DNA of 64,000 nt from Casuarina equisetifolia (GCA_028551475.1 CM052362.1:23046021-23110020), one strand, 5' to 3'; counted from the stretch's first letter, positions 37,264 to 53,100 are shown. Notes: generated by a model not told the origin, from the sequence alone. Program-made: numbers and translations.

Positions 37264-38512
37264 GTATTCAGTGAAATCTTAAATGCAAGTGAACATGTCG
37301 AACAAGTAATATAATAATAAAAAAGATATTATCACACAAAGATTGATAATTACTAGACCAACTAATTACTGATAATGAATAACTCCTAGAATTTATTTAA
37401 CAAATTCAAATGATAAATGATAGATTAATTAACTAAATTTAAGAAAACTTAATATACAAAATATGTTAAAGTATTCGATTTCATCATAACTATGAGGTAC
37501 TAATGTAGATTATGTATGCTTGCAAAAAGGATAATATCTATGTGATGGTAGAACTTCCTGATTTATTTACTATCTTATGTTTAGGTATAGCAACCTACTT
37601 AGTTCATTAATTCAATATATCTCTATATGTGAATTGAAACAAACCAAATGCATTAGGATCTATGAATATTTTCAGCTTACACTAAAAACCACATAAACAA
37701 TATGGTATGTGTCTATCTACATCTAATTTATGATTACATATTACAAGAAGCAACTGCATATCATCTCCGATCAATTTCAAACAGCAAACCATATCATTTA
37801 AGTGGTGGTTAACCACTTAAAAGCATTAAACATAGTAACATACAACTTCAAATAAACAAAATATCTTACAAAACATAACAATCATAAGATTTATATCATC
37901 ATAATTAAGTTACATTGTTCTCTAACAAAAGTAAATTAAAACATAAAAAAAATAATAAGGAAGAACAATAATAGGAATTAAAGAAAGTATCTTGAATCCA
38001 AGAACAATAAGTTTGTCACCCTTTTTGTCTTCTCTTCAAGAAACATTGAATTCCTAGCATCTCTCTTGAGTTGTGCTCAATTTCCTCCTTCACTTCTTTT
38101 ACCTCTTTTCTTCTTTTAAATAGAGTTTAGGTTTAGACCTATCTTTTATCCTAGTAGAAGTGAGTTTTGTAGACCCAAAACAATTGGATTTTGAACTCTT
38201 ATATTAATTAAGATTTAAATTCCTAACATGACTAGGTTTTCTAATCATTTAAAAAACTCAACAATAATGAAAAATCTAATAACAATCATCCAAAGCCCAA
38301 GCTCATTTTGATTTTCTTGATCTTGATATTTTGACCATATTTTGTCATATAATAAGCATCTAGTTCTCTATATTTGTTCTTTTTCTCTATACCTTTTTAT
38401 TCTACAAAAACAAAGCAAATTTAAGTAAATAAAGAGGAATTTAAATATTTTCTCATAAGCATTACATTATTTATTGCCTAAAAATAGGTAAAACAACTTT
38501 ATAAAAGTAGAA
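37264..38512. mobile_element. About 1.25-kb insertion within the duplicated segment
   Basis: The two duplicate copies are collinear except here: the right copy runs straight from 'ggaaattcag' to 'agacaacatg' near 43,110, while this copy has 1.25 kb between the matching flanks. Its first 460 bases are the dispersed repeat also found at 31,020-31,510. Short similar strings flank it (about 'tcaaagg' and 'tcaagagg'), a possible eroded target duplication. No coding frame or TG...CA ends are visible, so the class is unknown. Confidence 0.6.
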
Positions 38513-38656
38513 TTATCAAGAGGCAACATATTTTGCCTAAATAGATACAACCCATTGCTTCATAAATGCATCAAATAATCTCTACCCTCAAGGACCCTGG
38601 TGACAAAGAACAAAGGACCTATACTAGAAGTAGTTTATTCAATTAGGCACACTGCA

Positions 38657-38910
38657 ATTGCAAGCAATGGTGGAAAGGTCTCCTTCAAAGTGACTCTCAC
38701 CTCCAATTTGAAGCTGCCCCCCAAAGTGTTCATCTCTATGTTTCCTTCTTCTTGTGCTCCCTAATCTAATTCACAAATTCTCTCATTGTTTCTCTCAATA
38801 TATCAAGTTTAGCGTTTAGGAGGCAACTTTTTTCACTACCATTCTTAAATTTGCTACCGAAGAATTCAAAATGCCTCCCCAAACCCAAACTAGCATTATT
38901 ATCACTAATG
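38657..38910 (+). pseudogene. UFM1 pseudogene (exons 1 and 2 with intron 1)
   Basis: A copy of the first two exons and the first intron of the UFM1 gene at 43,257, including its upstream leader. Because the intron is kept, it arose by DNA duplication and not by retroposition. It is dead: the start codon is ATT (38,657-38,659), a proline codon is now TAG (38,817-38,819), and several substitutions follow. The TATA box of the working gene is changed to CATAAATG. Similarity ends at about 38,950 inside what was intron 2, so exons 3 and 4 are absent. Confidence 0.9.
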
Positions 38911-38950
38911 GTTATTCCCTTCCCTCTTCTCTAGGGCTTCCTTTGTATGA

Positions 38951-40381
38951 ACTACCTATAAGAACAAACTTGCAAAACGAATATGTTTATCATAAAGAGA
39001 TTCGTTGTTCCTGACTCACTTCACCTTAATTGTTATTTGAACAAGTAAAAGTTATGTCTTGGTCTAAGTTATTATAGCACTTCTCTTTTACATGTCCATG
39101 GGGTTTTGAAAAAAAAAATCTCAAAGATAGATAAAGAGGAAGAAATTTATTGAATGAACCACACTCCTTTGTATATGTTAGAAGTCCATTAATGAGAAAG
39201 GGCTAAGGAAAGCTTGAACCTAATTCTAACAATGATGAATATAAGCATAATTGAAATTCTTGGGGAGTTATACATTTGTGTATTGATAAGATTATTCACT
39301 ATTTCTTTAAACTTGATCTTTCCCCTAGGTGAACCATATAGCCAAGAGAAACCATGAACCAAAATACAAGAGGTTTGCCCAGCCCATGAGTAAATATTTC
39401 ATAGTAGCCTCATCAAACCATACGACTTTCTTGGTATATCTAGATAATAGGTAGGAGCATAAACTAAAACATTTTAGAGCTACAAAGGTAGTTATTAATT
39501 CATTATCACTACATAAAAACATTCTCCTAGAGTAGTTGTTAATTCGAATAATAGAAACTTTATTATATCCATTTTTGTACATTCAAGGTAGAGATAGAGG
39601 AATACATAAAGCTGAATATAGTAAAATAAGAAATTAAAAGATTTTGTTGAAATTGTTCCTTTGGAAATTTCATAAAAAGCTACTCATAGGTTCTTCTCTC
39701 CATCAAAACAATCGGCCGTTATGCTCATTACTAAACTTGTCAAAGAGATGAAATATAACCAAGGTATATCTTTTTTATTAGAGGTTGAATCGATCATCAA
39801 AAGAGGAATTAGGCCAAAAATTAGGATACATTCTAAGAAAATAAAACTTCCATCGAAGAGAAGCAAATGAAAGACTTTCATAAAAATTCTCATAGAGTTA
39901 ATAACAAAGTTTTCATTCTGTACATGACAGATCATGAATTAGTAACTGCATCCAAATCTCCAACAAAAATTCCAATTGTTTCAAACTTTCTACTTTTGAA
40001 ATGAAATATTTTCGAAATCCCCATGAATGAGATGAAACCTTATTCCATGGCATTTACATGGGAGTCATCTTTTTTATTATTAAGCAGGTCGAGAGGGGCT
40101 TAATTGATATATTATTTCTATCTTGTCTTTCATTTGTTTTGATAAATATACCATTCAATTCCTATTCTTTATGTTTCTATTGATTCTTTTCCGATCAAGA
40201 TATATGGATCCATGGGTCTGTGTGTCTATATAGATTATGTTCATGGATTAACGAACATGTGAAAAAGCTGTATTTGCCTCTGCCATTATATGAGTCTCTT
40301 CCTTTTTACACATGGCATCACCACTCCCTTTGGCAGCATCCACTAATTCGGAACTAAACTTGACAGTCATATTTCGACCTG
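38951..40381. other. Intergenic DNA, no gene recognised
   Basis: AT-rich. Minus-strand frames at 39,325-39,582 and 39,684-39,935 show no recognisable domain. Nothing else can be supported. Confidence 0.45.
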
Positions 40382-40432
40382 GCCGTTCTCAAATTCGCTG
40401 CTGAAGAATTCAAAGTGCCTCCCCAGACCAGC
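40382..40432 (+). repeat. 51-base exact copy of part of UFM1 exon 2
   Basis: Positions 40,382-40,432 are identical to 43,438-43,488 (start 'gccgttctcaaattcgctgc', end 'cagaccagc'), encoding [17 protein letters not shown]. Both flanks differ at once. There is no intron, no other exon and no duplicated flank. It resembles a short templated insertion and not a gene. Confidence 0.9.
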
Positions 40433-40815
40433 CCGCCTTTGTATTTCTCACCCTCCACAAGGTTCGCTGCCTTCAAGTTGTAGTTTTATGTCGGGAGACG
40501 GTCAGAAGCTTGTTCACTACAACGAAGGAAAACTGGTTGTGTGGAAATCGGAAGTTACTTCCGGGCCACGAAGTACAACTTCACAAGGCATTAAGGCTGT
40601 CCCAGCTACAAAAACAACTCGATACTGGCTGTGAGGTGGCAGACGCTGTGATCTACAGTTATGCCCAGAAACAACAAGTTCGAGGTAAAGAATGGAACCC
40701 GAATAAACTTGCACTGATGAAGGAGGGAAAGAATCTACCAGTTTTACCGAAAAGTTTCGGGGAATGGCTAAGTGTTCCACTAACTATTCCTCCCTCCACA
40801 CGTATTCCTCTTCTT
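40433..40815. other. GC-richer stretch upstream of the thaumatin-like gene, unassigned
   Basis: Both strands keep open frames of 85-100 codons here, but none has an ATG start with recognisable domains. It could be a remnant of a gene or simply promoter DNA. A TATA-like TTTATATC at about 40,822 is a plausible start signal for the thaumatin-like gene whose ATG is at 40,904. Confidence 0.35.
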
Positions 40816-40903
40816 CCATAGCTTTATATCAAGACCCACTTTGCAGTTCTTTTCCCGTACTTTAAATTCTCTATTCCCTAGAGACACAAAGGGAGGAGGA
40901 AGA

Positions 40904-42370
40904 ATGGCATCTCATAGTAATGTGCTTTTGCCAGTTCTCTGGATTCTAATTCTAATCTCATCAGGTAAAAAGTCTCTATGTTTTGCCTTAACTTTTTCTT
41001 TTATTTTGGACTATGAGCATGAGCTTGTTCTTTTATACGTTTGATGTTTCTCTGCATTTCCAAAATAGATTAACTTTGATGGGCAGGGGCCAAAATCAGC
41101 GAGTCCGCAAGAATTTTTACCATAGTAAATTATTGCAAGGAGACAATTTGGCCCGCAGTTACCCCAGGTGAGAACTTTAACGGCGGCGGTTTTGTGCTGA
41201 AACCCGGCCAGTCCATGGTTTTTAATGCTCCGGTGGGGTGGTCGGGCAGGATTTGGGGTCGAACCGGCTGCAACTTCGACAAGGACGGCAATGGACCATG
41301 CCAAACCGGGGCATGTGGAACCACCCTGAAGTGCTCAGCCTCCGGAAAGACCCCAGCTTCGCTCGCCGAATTCACCCTTGCAGCAGTGGACTACTACGAT
41401 GTGAGCCTTGTGGACGGTTTTAACTTGCCGTTGGTTGTGACACCCATAAATGGCAGGGGAAACTGCAGCGTTTCCGGTTGCGACGGGGATTTGAGGAACA
41501 GCTGCCCGTCGGAGCTCTCCGTGAAGTCCAAAGGCAAGGTTATTGGGTGCCGGAGTGCATGCGACGTGTACAACACCGACGAGTATTGTTGCAGAGGACT
41601 TTACGGCAACCCCGTCACATGTCAGCCGACGTACTATTCCAAGAAGTTCAAGGAGGCTTGCCCAACCGCTTATAGCTATGCATACGATGATCCCTCCAGT
41701 ATATTTACGTGCTCAGGGACGGATTACGTGATCACTTTCTGCTCAAAAAGGTCAGTGTTACGACCTAAGCAATGATTTTACGTTACTTTTAAGTTGAATA
41801 ATGGATTATTTAATATGGTGATGAGGTTCAAAATCTTCCTTAGTATTTCTATAGCTCATTTTTTTAAGTTCAAAATCTTCCACCGTTAAAAAAACATATT
41901 TAAATTCCTGATTATATAATAATATAATCAATTAACTCTTAAGTCAATTTTTAAATTGAATAAAAGTCTCTTAAAAATAAATTTAGATCTAGTGTCTTTA
42001 GTCTAGTATGAAACAAAGGATGTTAGCTATTACACCTTCAAGAAACTCATGTTTTCTATTTCTGTAATGCGATTGAGAAGGTATCCAATTTTATATCAAA
42101 GCTCCATCATTTGTATGGAGAAGACGCTAAAATGCAGAATTTTTACAGTAGTTTCTCTCTTTCAGTCGATTTTCTTGCAATATTTGTCCGCTTTTCTTGC
42201 AGTTACTAAGCAAAGGTCTTGTTGTACGTAGGAACCAAACGGTGTGCACATATCATAACAACAAGCTCGTCTGCAGTGGTTCTGAGGGTCTGAAAGCATT
42301 GGTTGGGACATGGTGGGCTCTGATAATTCTCGCAGCGGCAGTGATGACTAATTTGTGGACCATTAGTTAG
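40904..42370 (+). CDS. Thaumatin-like protein (PR-5 family) with GPI-type C-terminal tail
   Basis: Three exons: 40904-40964, 41087-41750 and 42232-42370 (864 nt, 287 residues), all GT-AG. Residues 1-20 or so form a hydrophobic signal peptide (NVLLPVLWILILISS). The thaumatin domain spans about 28-241, with 16 cysteines expected for eight disulfides and the family strings GQSMVFNAPVGWSGRIWGR, EFTLAAVDYYDVSLVDGFN and CPTAYSYAYDDPSSIFTC. Acidic-cleft candidates are Glu115, Asp125 and Asp130. Exon 3 adds two cysteines and a hydrophobic end (ALVGTWWALIILAAAVM) typical of a GPI-anchor signal, so the protein is likely held at the outer face of the plasma membrane or cell wall. Small TLPs of this fold can bind or hydrolyse beta-glucans and are often linked to defence; activity here is inferred. 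Reading through the intron 2 donor gives only seven more codons before a stop at 41,773-41,775. Confidence 0.93.
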
Positions 42371-43159
42371 CAGCAGTTTTCTTTTTCTAAGCCCTTTTCG
42401 GCCATACCTATGCTATAAATTTGTTGATTCATTATTTCGTGTACCTATGTATTCAAGAAATGTCAAATGCATAATAGAGGCAAGCATTTTCTTTTTATAA
42501 GTTTTGTTCATTCAAACTCTCTACGTTTAGACACCACGAGAAATCTGCAATTAGTGTAGCTAATAGAAGGCAACGGTTCGGCTCGTCTTGGGCAATATGG
42601 ACCTGGTCAGACCCTCCCAACTGACATGTCTAAACCAAAGGACAACCCTGGGCTTCGAGTCCACGGACTAAATCATTCATTTTCTTTTTTTGGGAGACTT
42701 TTTTTTTTCTTTTTCTAGACTTATTTTTATTTTGAGATTAGTTCATGTCAAAAGCCTTAAACTAAAAAGTTACTTAAAGTCCTGTCTTGGCCCCTTTAAC
42801 TCTTCATGGATTGTTTCCTCTATTATTTGAACTTAGAATGTGAACTTAATTCTTATATCAATTTTAATAACTCAATTATTATGTCAAAATTATCATAATT
42901 GAACACTAATTTAGTCTCATATTATTTAAACAACAACTAATTTTGAACCCTCGTGAGTCCAAACCCATTCCGAAGTCTCGGTCATGACATTTTATAATTT
43001 GTTAAGAAAATTCTCACCAAAAACATCAATATTTGTTCAGTGACAATTAAATAGAAATTCCAAAGAGATTAATATTCGGTCATTATATAATTAAATGCAT
43101 TACAAACTGGAAATTCAGAGACAACATGTTTTAGCCCAAGTAGATACAGCCAATTGCTC

Positions 43160-43167
43160 TATAAATA
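43160..43167 (+). promoter_or_regulatory. Probable TATA box of UFM1
   Basis: TATAAATA, 90 bases upstream of the UFM1 ATG and preceded by a CAAT string at 43,151. The pseudogene copy has CATAAATG at the same place. Confidence 0.6.
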
Positions 43168-43256
43168 CGCGAAATAATCGCTGGTCTTAGGGACGCTGTC
43201 GACGAAGAATAAAGAAGCCCATAGCAGAAGTAGCTTGTTCGATTTGGCACACGGCA

Positions 43257-46349
<3,093 letters not shown>

Positions 46350-49300
46350 AGGCTGCATCATTATCATGGCGAAGAGACTTATCTAGTTACTTTGTATAAC
46401 TCACTCTTTTCATTTCCATCGTGAGTCGGGTATAGATTTTGTAGTGTAACTGATTTTATTAAAGATGTGAGGCGTCTGCAATAAATGACCTTAAATAATA
46501 GTTGAAGGTTTTAAAAGATTGTCCAAAGCCTCGGCACCGTGACCATAAATTAAGTCAGAATTAGCTACCTGCGCTGGGCAATGTTATTGGCGGGCTCAGC
46601 TTGAGGTCTTATTTCCAGGCTGCAACTCTGAGTTAGACTTCCAGTTTCGAAGTCTTTGCAGTTCCCTCAATGTTGGGGAGTTGCCGACAAAATCATTTAA
46701 ATCCTCCAGGATTCGGTTCAATTGATGGGCCTCTGAAGTGCCATGGCACGTGAAATAGTGAAGACGGCCATCGACTTCCGAGGACATGATGCAGATATCT
46801 GGCCAATCAATAAGCTGGCTGGGGGAAATGAGATGGAGGCCCACTCCGGCCATCGAATCCACGATCGATTTATGTAGGGTACAGTTGAAGAACTATTCTT
46901 TTGTCTCAACAGCCGTCTCCATCGCATTACTTCGTTAGCTAGACAGCCTTCCCCCACTGGTCATGGGTGAGTAGCAGCCCCACCAATCTGCCCAGGAACT
47001 TCCAGTTCATTGGCGTATCCCGGAATCATCCAAATGTTCAAATGCAACCAAAAATGACACGGGTATTCCTTATAACAACTCTTACATACAATTCAAACGC
47101 CCTCCTCCGGCTCTGGGGAGCGTTTTCGGCCAACTCTCCAAAGATTAGGTAGTAGCTACTTCGATTAGCACAAAAGGCAAAAGCCACAGGGACATTCGTA
47201 AAGCACGGAATAAAGTACTAAAATGAGTACATCCCCAACTTGGAAAAGAAGTTATCAGGAGTCAAACGATAAGCATACAGGCTTCTTTTTCCTGGGGAAA
47301 AACAAAGCATGAGGGCCAAGAATGTGTGCACCACAGCACCTTATGCTTTCCTTCTTTCTTGGGCAAACGAACAGCGAGGATGCACTAATATTATACTCAA
47401 GCATCGTTATACGTATAGACGTTAAATTAATTGTTATTTCCTATTATTGACTATCTTTATCTTTGCATCGAAACAGTGCCCCGGAGAGTTTCTTGAGATC
47501 TTGCAAAATTCAACGCTTTGGATGGGTTCTAATTTCGGTGGGGAAACAGCATTAGTAAAGCAAAGAGGCACTTCCGGAAATGGGAACAGTTGAAAGTGGA
47601 CGAACCGCATGTCTCGGAGAGTTTCCGGCTCTTCGCCCCCACGGGGTGGCGTGCCACCAGCTGCTTTTATTGACGCATGTGACCAGTATGCCCCTCAGTA
47701 CCGTGCGGGTGACTCCTGTGACATGGAATATGCCATGTCCCTTAAAGTGAAGATCTCCCCTCGTGTCGCTCTGAGTGAGAGAAAAATAGAGATTAAACTC
47801 TGACACCCAACTTGTTCACATCTAACCACAGACTCGTGCCGCTCTATTTACTCTCTGAACCTAACTCTGGCTTATGTCGTTCGGGAAAATAAACACTCTG
47901 CTTGTTGTTGGGCTATTGCTTTCATTCTTAAACACGGAAGGGATAGAAATGTTGGGTGAGATTGGTTTCTTCGTGTTGAAAATGATGGGTTAATTTAGTA
48001 CTACATAGATATGGAAATTCACTCTCATTGTGAAAAATGTTTGATAATGAACTTGACTATTATTATGAAAATGTTTGTCGAATATCAATAAATGAAAACA
48101 AGTGACAACGTCCTAACATATCATACACTGCTAATTTAGGAGCTGTTTGGCAACAATTCGTCTTAATTGGTAAGAACTAGACAAACATTGTACAGTGACA
48201 CACTGTCTTTCGTGGACTGAAATTGGCCCAACATTAAGCTGTCTTTTCCCACTTAAAATATCGGTATGTTTTACACGTTCTATTTAATACGAATGGTCTC
48301 CTAGCACTCTCGTTTTTTTTTTTTCTTATTTTTTATTTTAAAAAGTGAAAAGTAACAGTTTGTCTCAAAACATCTTCACGTCGATCAGAAGTATAACCGA
48401 ATGTATTGCAAGATTTTCCATGCAAATTCTTCTTAACTTTCCTATTACACTCCATTAAGCGTTTTGTTCCCATAATTTGAAAGGAGCAAAATTTCACCCA
48501 TCTCGCCGTTCATTTGACTTGTTTTAAAAACAGATTTACGCACGATTTTTTCACATATTGTATTCGTAGATTGGATCCGTAACCCGATCTTTCAGAGGGG
48601 GGATCCCGTTTCGTTGGATGATTGTGTCAGGTCCATCTGATCACAGCTGGGGATATCGCCATTATTAAAGGAAGGTCCAATGTGTGAATATAAGATGAAC
48701 ACGAGGGCATTGACCGGAACGGGCTCGTACTTTTAAGTTATGAAAATAAAAGTTGCATTCCAACTTTACAACGGGATTAATGTAGCCCGAGGCGGGTCAC
48801 TTGGTCTCTGATCCGTCCCAGGGTGCCTGCTTCCGTAGTCCCACCTATCAAGCTTGTCTTATACGTCCGAGAAATTGAAGACAAGACCTACCACGAAGCC
48901 ACAAGGGGTTGGGACATGGCCCCTCCAGAATCTAAGAGTTATATTGTTTTTTCTTATGTTTTCCTATTTATTTTTTTAAACTCTAATTCTCTTTCTCTCA
49001 TTAGAAATGAACCTATAGCCTAGTTCAAAATTTAAAAACTTATAAGTTGAAAAAATATTTCTTATATGTACATGTAATGTAATAATTACGTATTTATAAT
49101 ATGAGACTTTCATTTATAACATTTTTTTGATATATTGAATATATTTTGAACTAAAAATTAAACAAAATAAATTATATGGTATTTGCACAATAAATATATT
49201 TTTAAAGGATTTAAGATTGAACAAGAGTTACATTAATTTCACTTGATTAATAACATATTATATATAGGTTTATAATTTTAACAAAAGAATCATATTTAAA

Positions 49301-50102
49301 CATTCCCAAATAATTATACCTTTAAAGTGTTAAACTTTCGTATCAAATATTTTCATTTAAACCATTTTTTATAGTCATTAAAAATTAGTATGAATAATTG
49401 ATGTAAGAAAATTAAGCTATTATTAATGTAATATCATGGTTGAAGTTCAAATAAGATTCATTATCATTTGTAAATTAGGTTCTTGAATTTTATTCTATTG
49501 TTTGTAACTATCATTTATACATAAAGCAATTGTGATGTCCTTACTCTCAAGGTTCGATGATATGTTAAAATAATAACTCGTGCCTTCTAATAGCTGGATC
49601 TGGTACACTAATTATTTATTGAGATGTCTTCTTTTAATAAATAGTTCTTGGAAGTTTTTTAACAGCTATGCACGATAAATACATGCAAAATAATGAGATA
49701 AAATGCATTGAATGATAATTCTTTGTTTGGTTAACAATCTGTTGGAATCTCATGGCGGAAATCCAGGCCCCGTGGACCTAATGCACGTTCTAATCCAGCC
49801 ATTTTTCAGATGATCACAGGATGTAACACATCAGGGTGGTGCGGGTATTCCAAGGCGCTTTCACTAATTCTCTTTGCTAATATTATACTCCAAAAAGCAA
49901 AAGCCGCGAGTGACAAACGGACTGTCACTGTCATCGGCTCCCGGCCCCTCTTTCTCTCTCTCTCTCTAACTGTAGCTCTGCGAGTGTGTGCTTTGTAACA
50001 GAACGACGGTCAGATACTCTAGAGTCACCCCTCGCTTTTCCGGAAAAACGCTTCTCTCTTTCCTCTCTCACTCGCGTGCGCGCGCGCACTGAGACGGTGG
50101 AA
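46350..50102. other. Intergenic DNA with 3' UTR of UFM1 and leader of the O-fucosyltransferase gene
   Basis: The UFM1 3' UTR probably runs to about 46,490 (signal-like 'aataaatgac' near 46,480). A minus-strand coding-like remnant is listed separately at 46,596. From 46,970 to 49,750 no gene is recognisable; 49,020-49,700 is very AT-rich. At 49,950-50,090 a CT-rich tract and a short (CG) run lead into the next gene and probably form its 5' UTR. Confidence 0.45.
46596..46880 (-). other. Coding-like open frame, unidentified
   Basis: The minus-strand frame reads about 95 codons ending at a stop at 46,596-46,598, with VDSMAGVGLHLISPSQLIDW and later LRELQRLRNWK. Composition looks protein-like, and an in-frame stop (TAG) lies just upstream. 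I do not recognise the family. It may be a gene remnant, since a first ATG further up (METAVETKE) is cut off by that stop. Confidence 0.3.
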
Positions 50103-53100
50103 ATGGTGACGAAGCATAAGAGCTACGCCTGCCACGGGAATGACTACGCGAGCGACACCAGCGGAAACAGTAGTTCGCCGAGTCCGCCTCCGTCGCCGCG
50201 CCGTCACGGGAGCATCTCCAAGTGCAGGCGGCGAGTGCGGACAAAGGCGCAGTATGCTCAGTCCCTGAAGGAGAGCTTCGGCGGCGTCATTCTGTTGCGC
50301 CGGAACCTGCGGTACCTACTGGTGCTGCCACTGCTGTACGTGTGTGGGCTGTTCGTGTGCGTGGCCGGACCCCTCTCGTTTCTTGTCGGCGGGCCTGCTT
50401 CTCCGGGCTCGGTGTACCGCAGCCATGAGATGTTTGGGAGGCTCTGGCCTGACATTCAGGCGGATAATTCATCAGCTATTGAGGTTCGTTTTAGACTGAT
50501 GCGTTTTCCTTTTGGCTGCAGAAAAAATGAAGTAAAGGAAGAGGGAAAAAATGGTTTTCTAGTTGTATAAAGTTTTAAGTTTTGATAGACAGACGGGCGA
50601 AATGCTTACATTTGGCTTTGTTTACCTTGTTTTTGGAAGATATGACTCTTGATCCGCAGTCCAGTGTCAAGCAAATTAGTTCTCTCCTGTCGTGGGGTTG
50701 TTGGAGTATGAACACTTTGAGTGTGAATAGTTGAGTAGTCGGAAGAGTAAATGGTTGATCCAGAATAGCTGGTCCCGAGCCCATAAGTCGGGGTTCTGAC
50801 ATGTTAACAAGTCCTTATCCTACATTACTGTCAGCAATTCTTGATGTGTGAATTCCTCATTGGCGGTTTTCTTTTAAAAGCTCTGATATGTGGATTTGAC
50901 TGGCATTTATTGCCATTATCAGTTTGTGATTTCTTTTGCAAACAAACGGGGCAGACTCACGATTACAGCAATTCATGAAACATGATCAGTAGCGCAATTC
51001 ATTGATGTCCTCTTATTTTCCTTCTTATTGTTATTGCAAAAGAAACTGTCTTTGTATTTGTTCTGATGATTACTAGCTTCTCATTTGGTCGGAATTAAGC
51101 CGCAAAATTCCAAAGCAATCTATGGTTTGTGTTCTTTAAACTCATGCGTGATATATAGATATTCTGGATCAGTCAAGATGAAATTGTTGGTTTTTTCTTG
51201 TCACAGTTGTCCTCTGTTTGGAAATACAAAAGGAGGCTAAAGGAGCAGAGGCCTTGTCCAAATTCAACTGCTGGACAACGTATTGGTATTAATGAAGTTA
51301 GCATACTTGCTTATTATGACAACACAATTCTATTGTCCAATTCTTTTTGTGGTCTGTTGCACATATGTTATGAACGTATATAGTTATGCACGCATATATT
51401 GGTATACTAATTGATCTATGGACCGGAATACCACATTACATCTTATACTTTCAAATGCATCTAGTCCTTCATTATTTTTCTTTTTAATGCATGACTAAGT
51501 AGGAATTGAGTTAAACCAACGTTTTCTTTTGAACTTCAGATTCCTCTGGTCCGAGTGGGTACTTGATTGTTGAGGCTAATGGTGGTCTTAACCAACAACG
51601 CTCTGCAGTGAGTTCACTTGTTTAAATTCCTAACTAGCTTTCTTCTTTGGTAGTTTTATTTTCTGATTCTTCTTTGGTCTTAGCTGACAACTCTCTATAG
51701 TTTTAACCAACAACAAAGTTTAATCTTGTCCTTGAATCATCTTTTTGGTAGATCTGCAATGCAGTGGCTGTGGCTGGACTTTTGAATGCAATACTAGTAA
51801 TCCCTCGATTTCATTTCCACAAAGTCTGGAGGGATCCCAGGTAAGTAACCAAGTACCTGCACTATAACATCTTATTGGGAAGATCCTCTCAAGAAAAGTT
51901 TCATTGACATACCTTGTCACTATTATCTTGGGTTCTGCTTTAAGGCATATTTGGTATAAAGATGGAACTTTACCTTCACAAAAAGGTGTTTATTAGCGTG
52001 TAAAAAGTTCATTAACTCCTTAGGCATTGTAGAGCTATATCTCATTCTCTGATGCCATTGGAGTTTCAGCTTAATGATAGATTTATAGGTGGGTTGAGGT
52101 CTTGGAGTGGTGTTGGATTTCAATTTAGTACTTGCTGAAAAAATAAATGCTAAAGCTTACAGCATGATACACTTCTGTATTTCTATAGATTGGAGGTGTT
52201 CTCTTTGTTATCTTCCATAATTTATTACATGAAACTCCTTTGCAGTAATAAAAATTCCCAGCATGGTGTGATTCCACGTGGCTTAGTAGAGATATCACCT
52301 GGTTTCTTTAATGATATCTCTTCTTTGCCCTAAGCATAGTTTTGTCACATGTCTACCTTGTTATTAACAAATCAATATAAGAACCCAATGTATGTTCTGC
52401 AATATGTTTGGAGTGCCAAATCCTCAAGCAATTGGAGAAGGGCCTAGGTTTGGCATACTCTTCCTCTGACATAGGTGACAAATCTTTTGCAAGTGTTGTA
52501 ATAACAAACATATAAATGCCTAGTAATTTCCTTAGAGCTGAAATTCGAGTTGTACAGTGAACTTATGGCCTTGATCAAATGGCCTAGGACATATGTCCAA
52601 ATGCGTGCCAAAAATGCACTATGTGATGGTAAAACCTATACAGTAGAATGAGGTTGCTGGGCCCATCTTTCATAGAAATACATTTTCTAATTTCTCATAT
52701 GCATTGGTGTATGCATTTACTCACCAAGTTGACAAGATATGAAATGTTTTTGCAGCGAGTTTGGTGATATATATGATGAAGAACACTTCATAGCCACCCT
52801 TGCAGGCCATGTAAAAGTTGTTAAAATGCTACCCGAGGCAGTGATTGAAAGATATGATTTCAACATTAGTAATGTACCAATGTTCCATGTCCAAGCTTGG
52901 GCTTCTGTCAGTTATTACTTGGCAGTGGTTTATCCTATCTTGCAGAAGGAGGGGTACGTGTCAACCATTGTATGTTTTCGTTATGTATTCTATCAAATAT
53001 GAACTTTGAAAACTCTCCTCTTTGATGATAATGGTATTGGCAAACTGAACTATTGCACACAAGTCTTTCTTAAGGCCTTGTAAATGTGACTAAAATCTGA

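Noticed and set aside
38657..38910. Possibility that the 38.7-kb UFM1 copy is a processed pseudogene
   Set aside because: Intron 1 and the upstream leader are present and there is no poly-A tail, so it arose by DNA duplication.
40510..40821. 103-codon plus-strand frame before the thaumatin-like gene
   Set aside because: It has no ATG start, no recognisable domain, and an overlapping open frame on the other strand. Kept only as an unassigned stretch.
49986..50102. Upstream extension of the O-fucosyltransferase frame
   Set aside because: The frame is open but begins at GTG with no ATG, and the CT-rich content is that of a 5' leader. The ATG at 50,103 starts a normal N-terminus.
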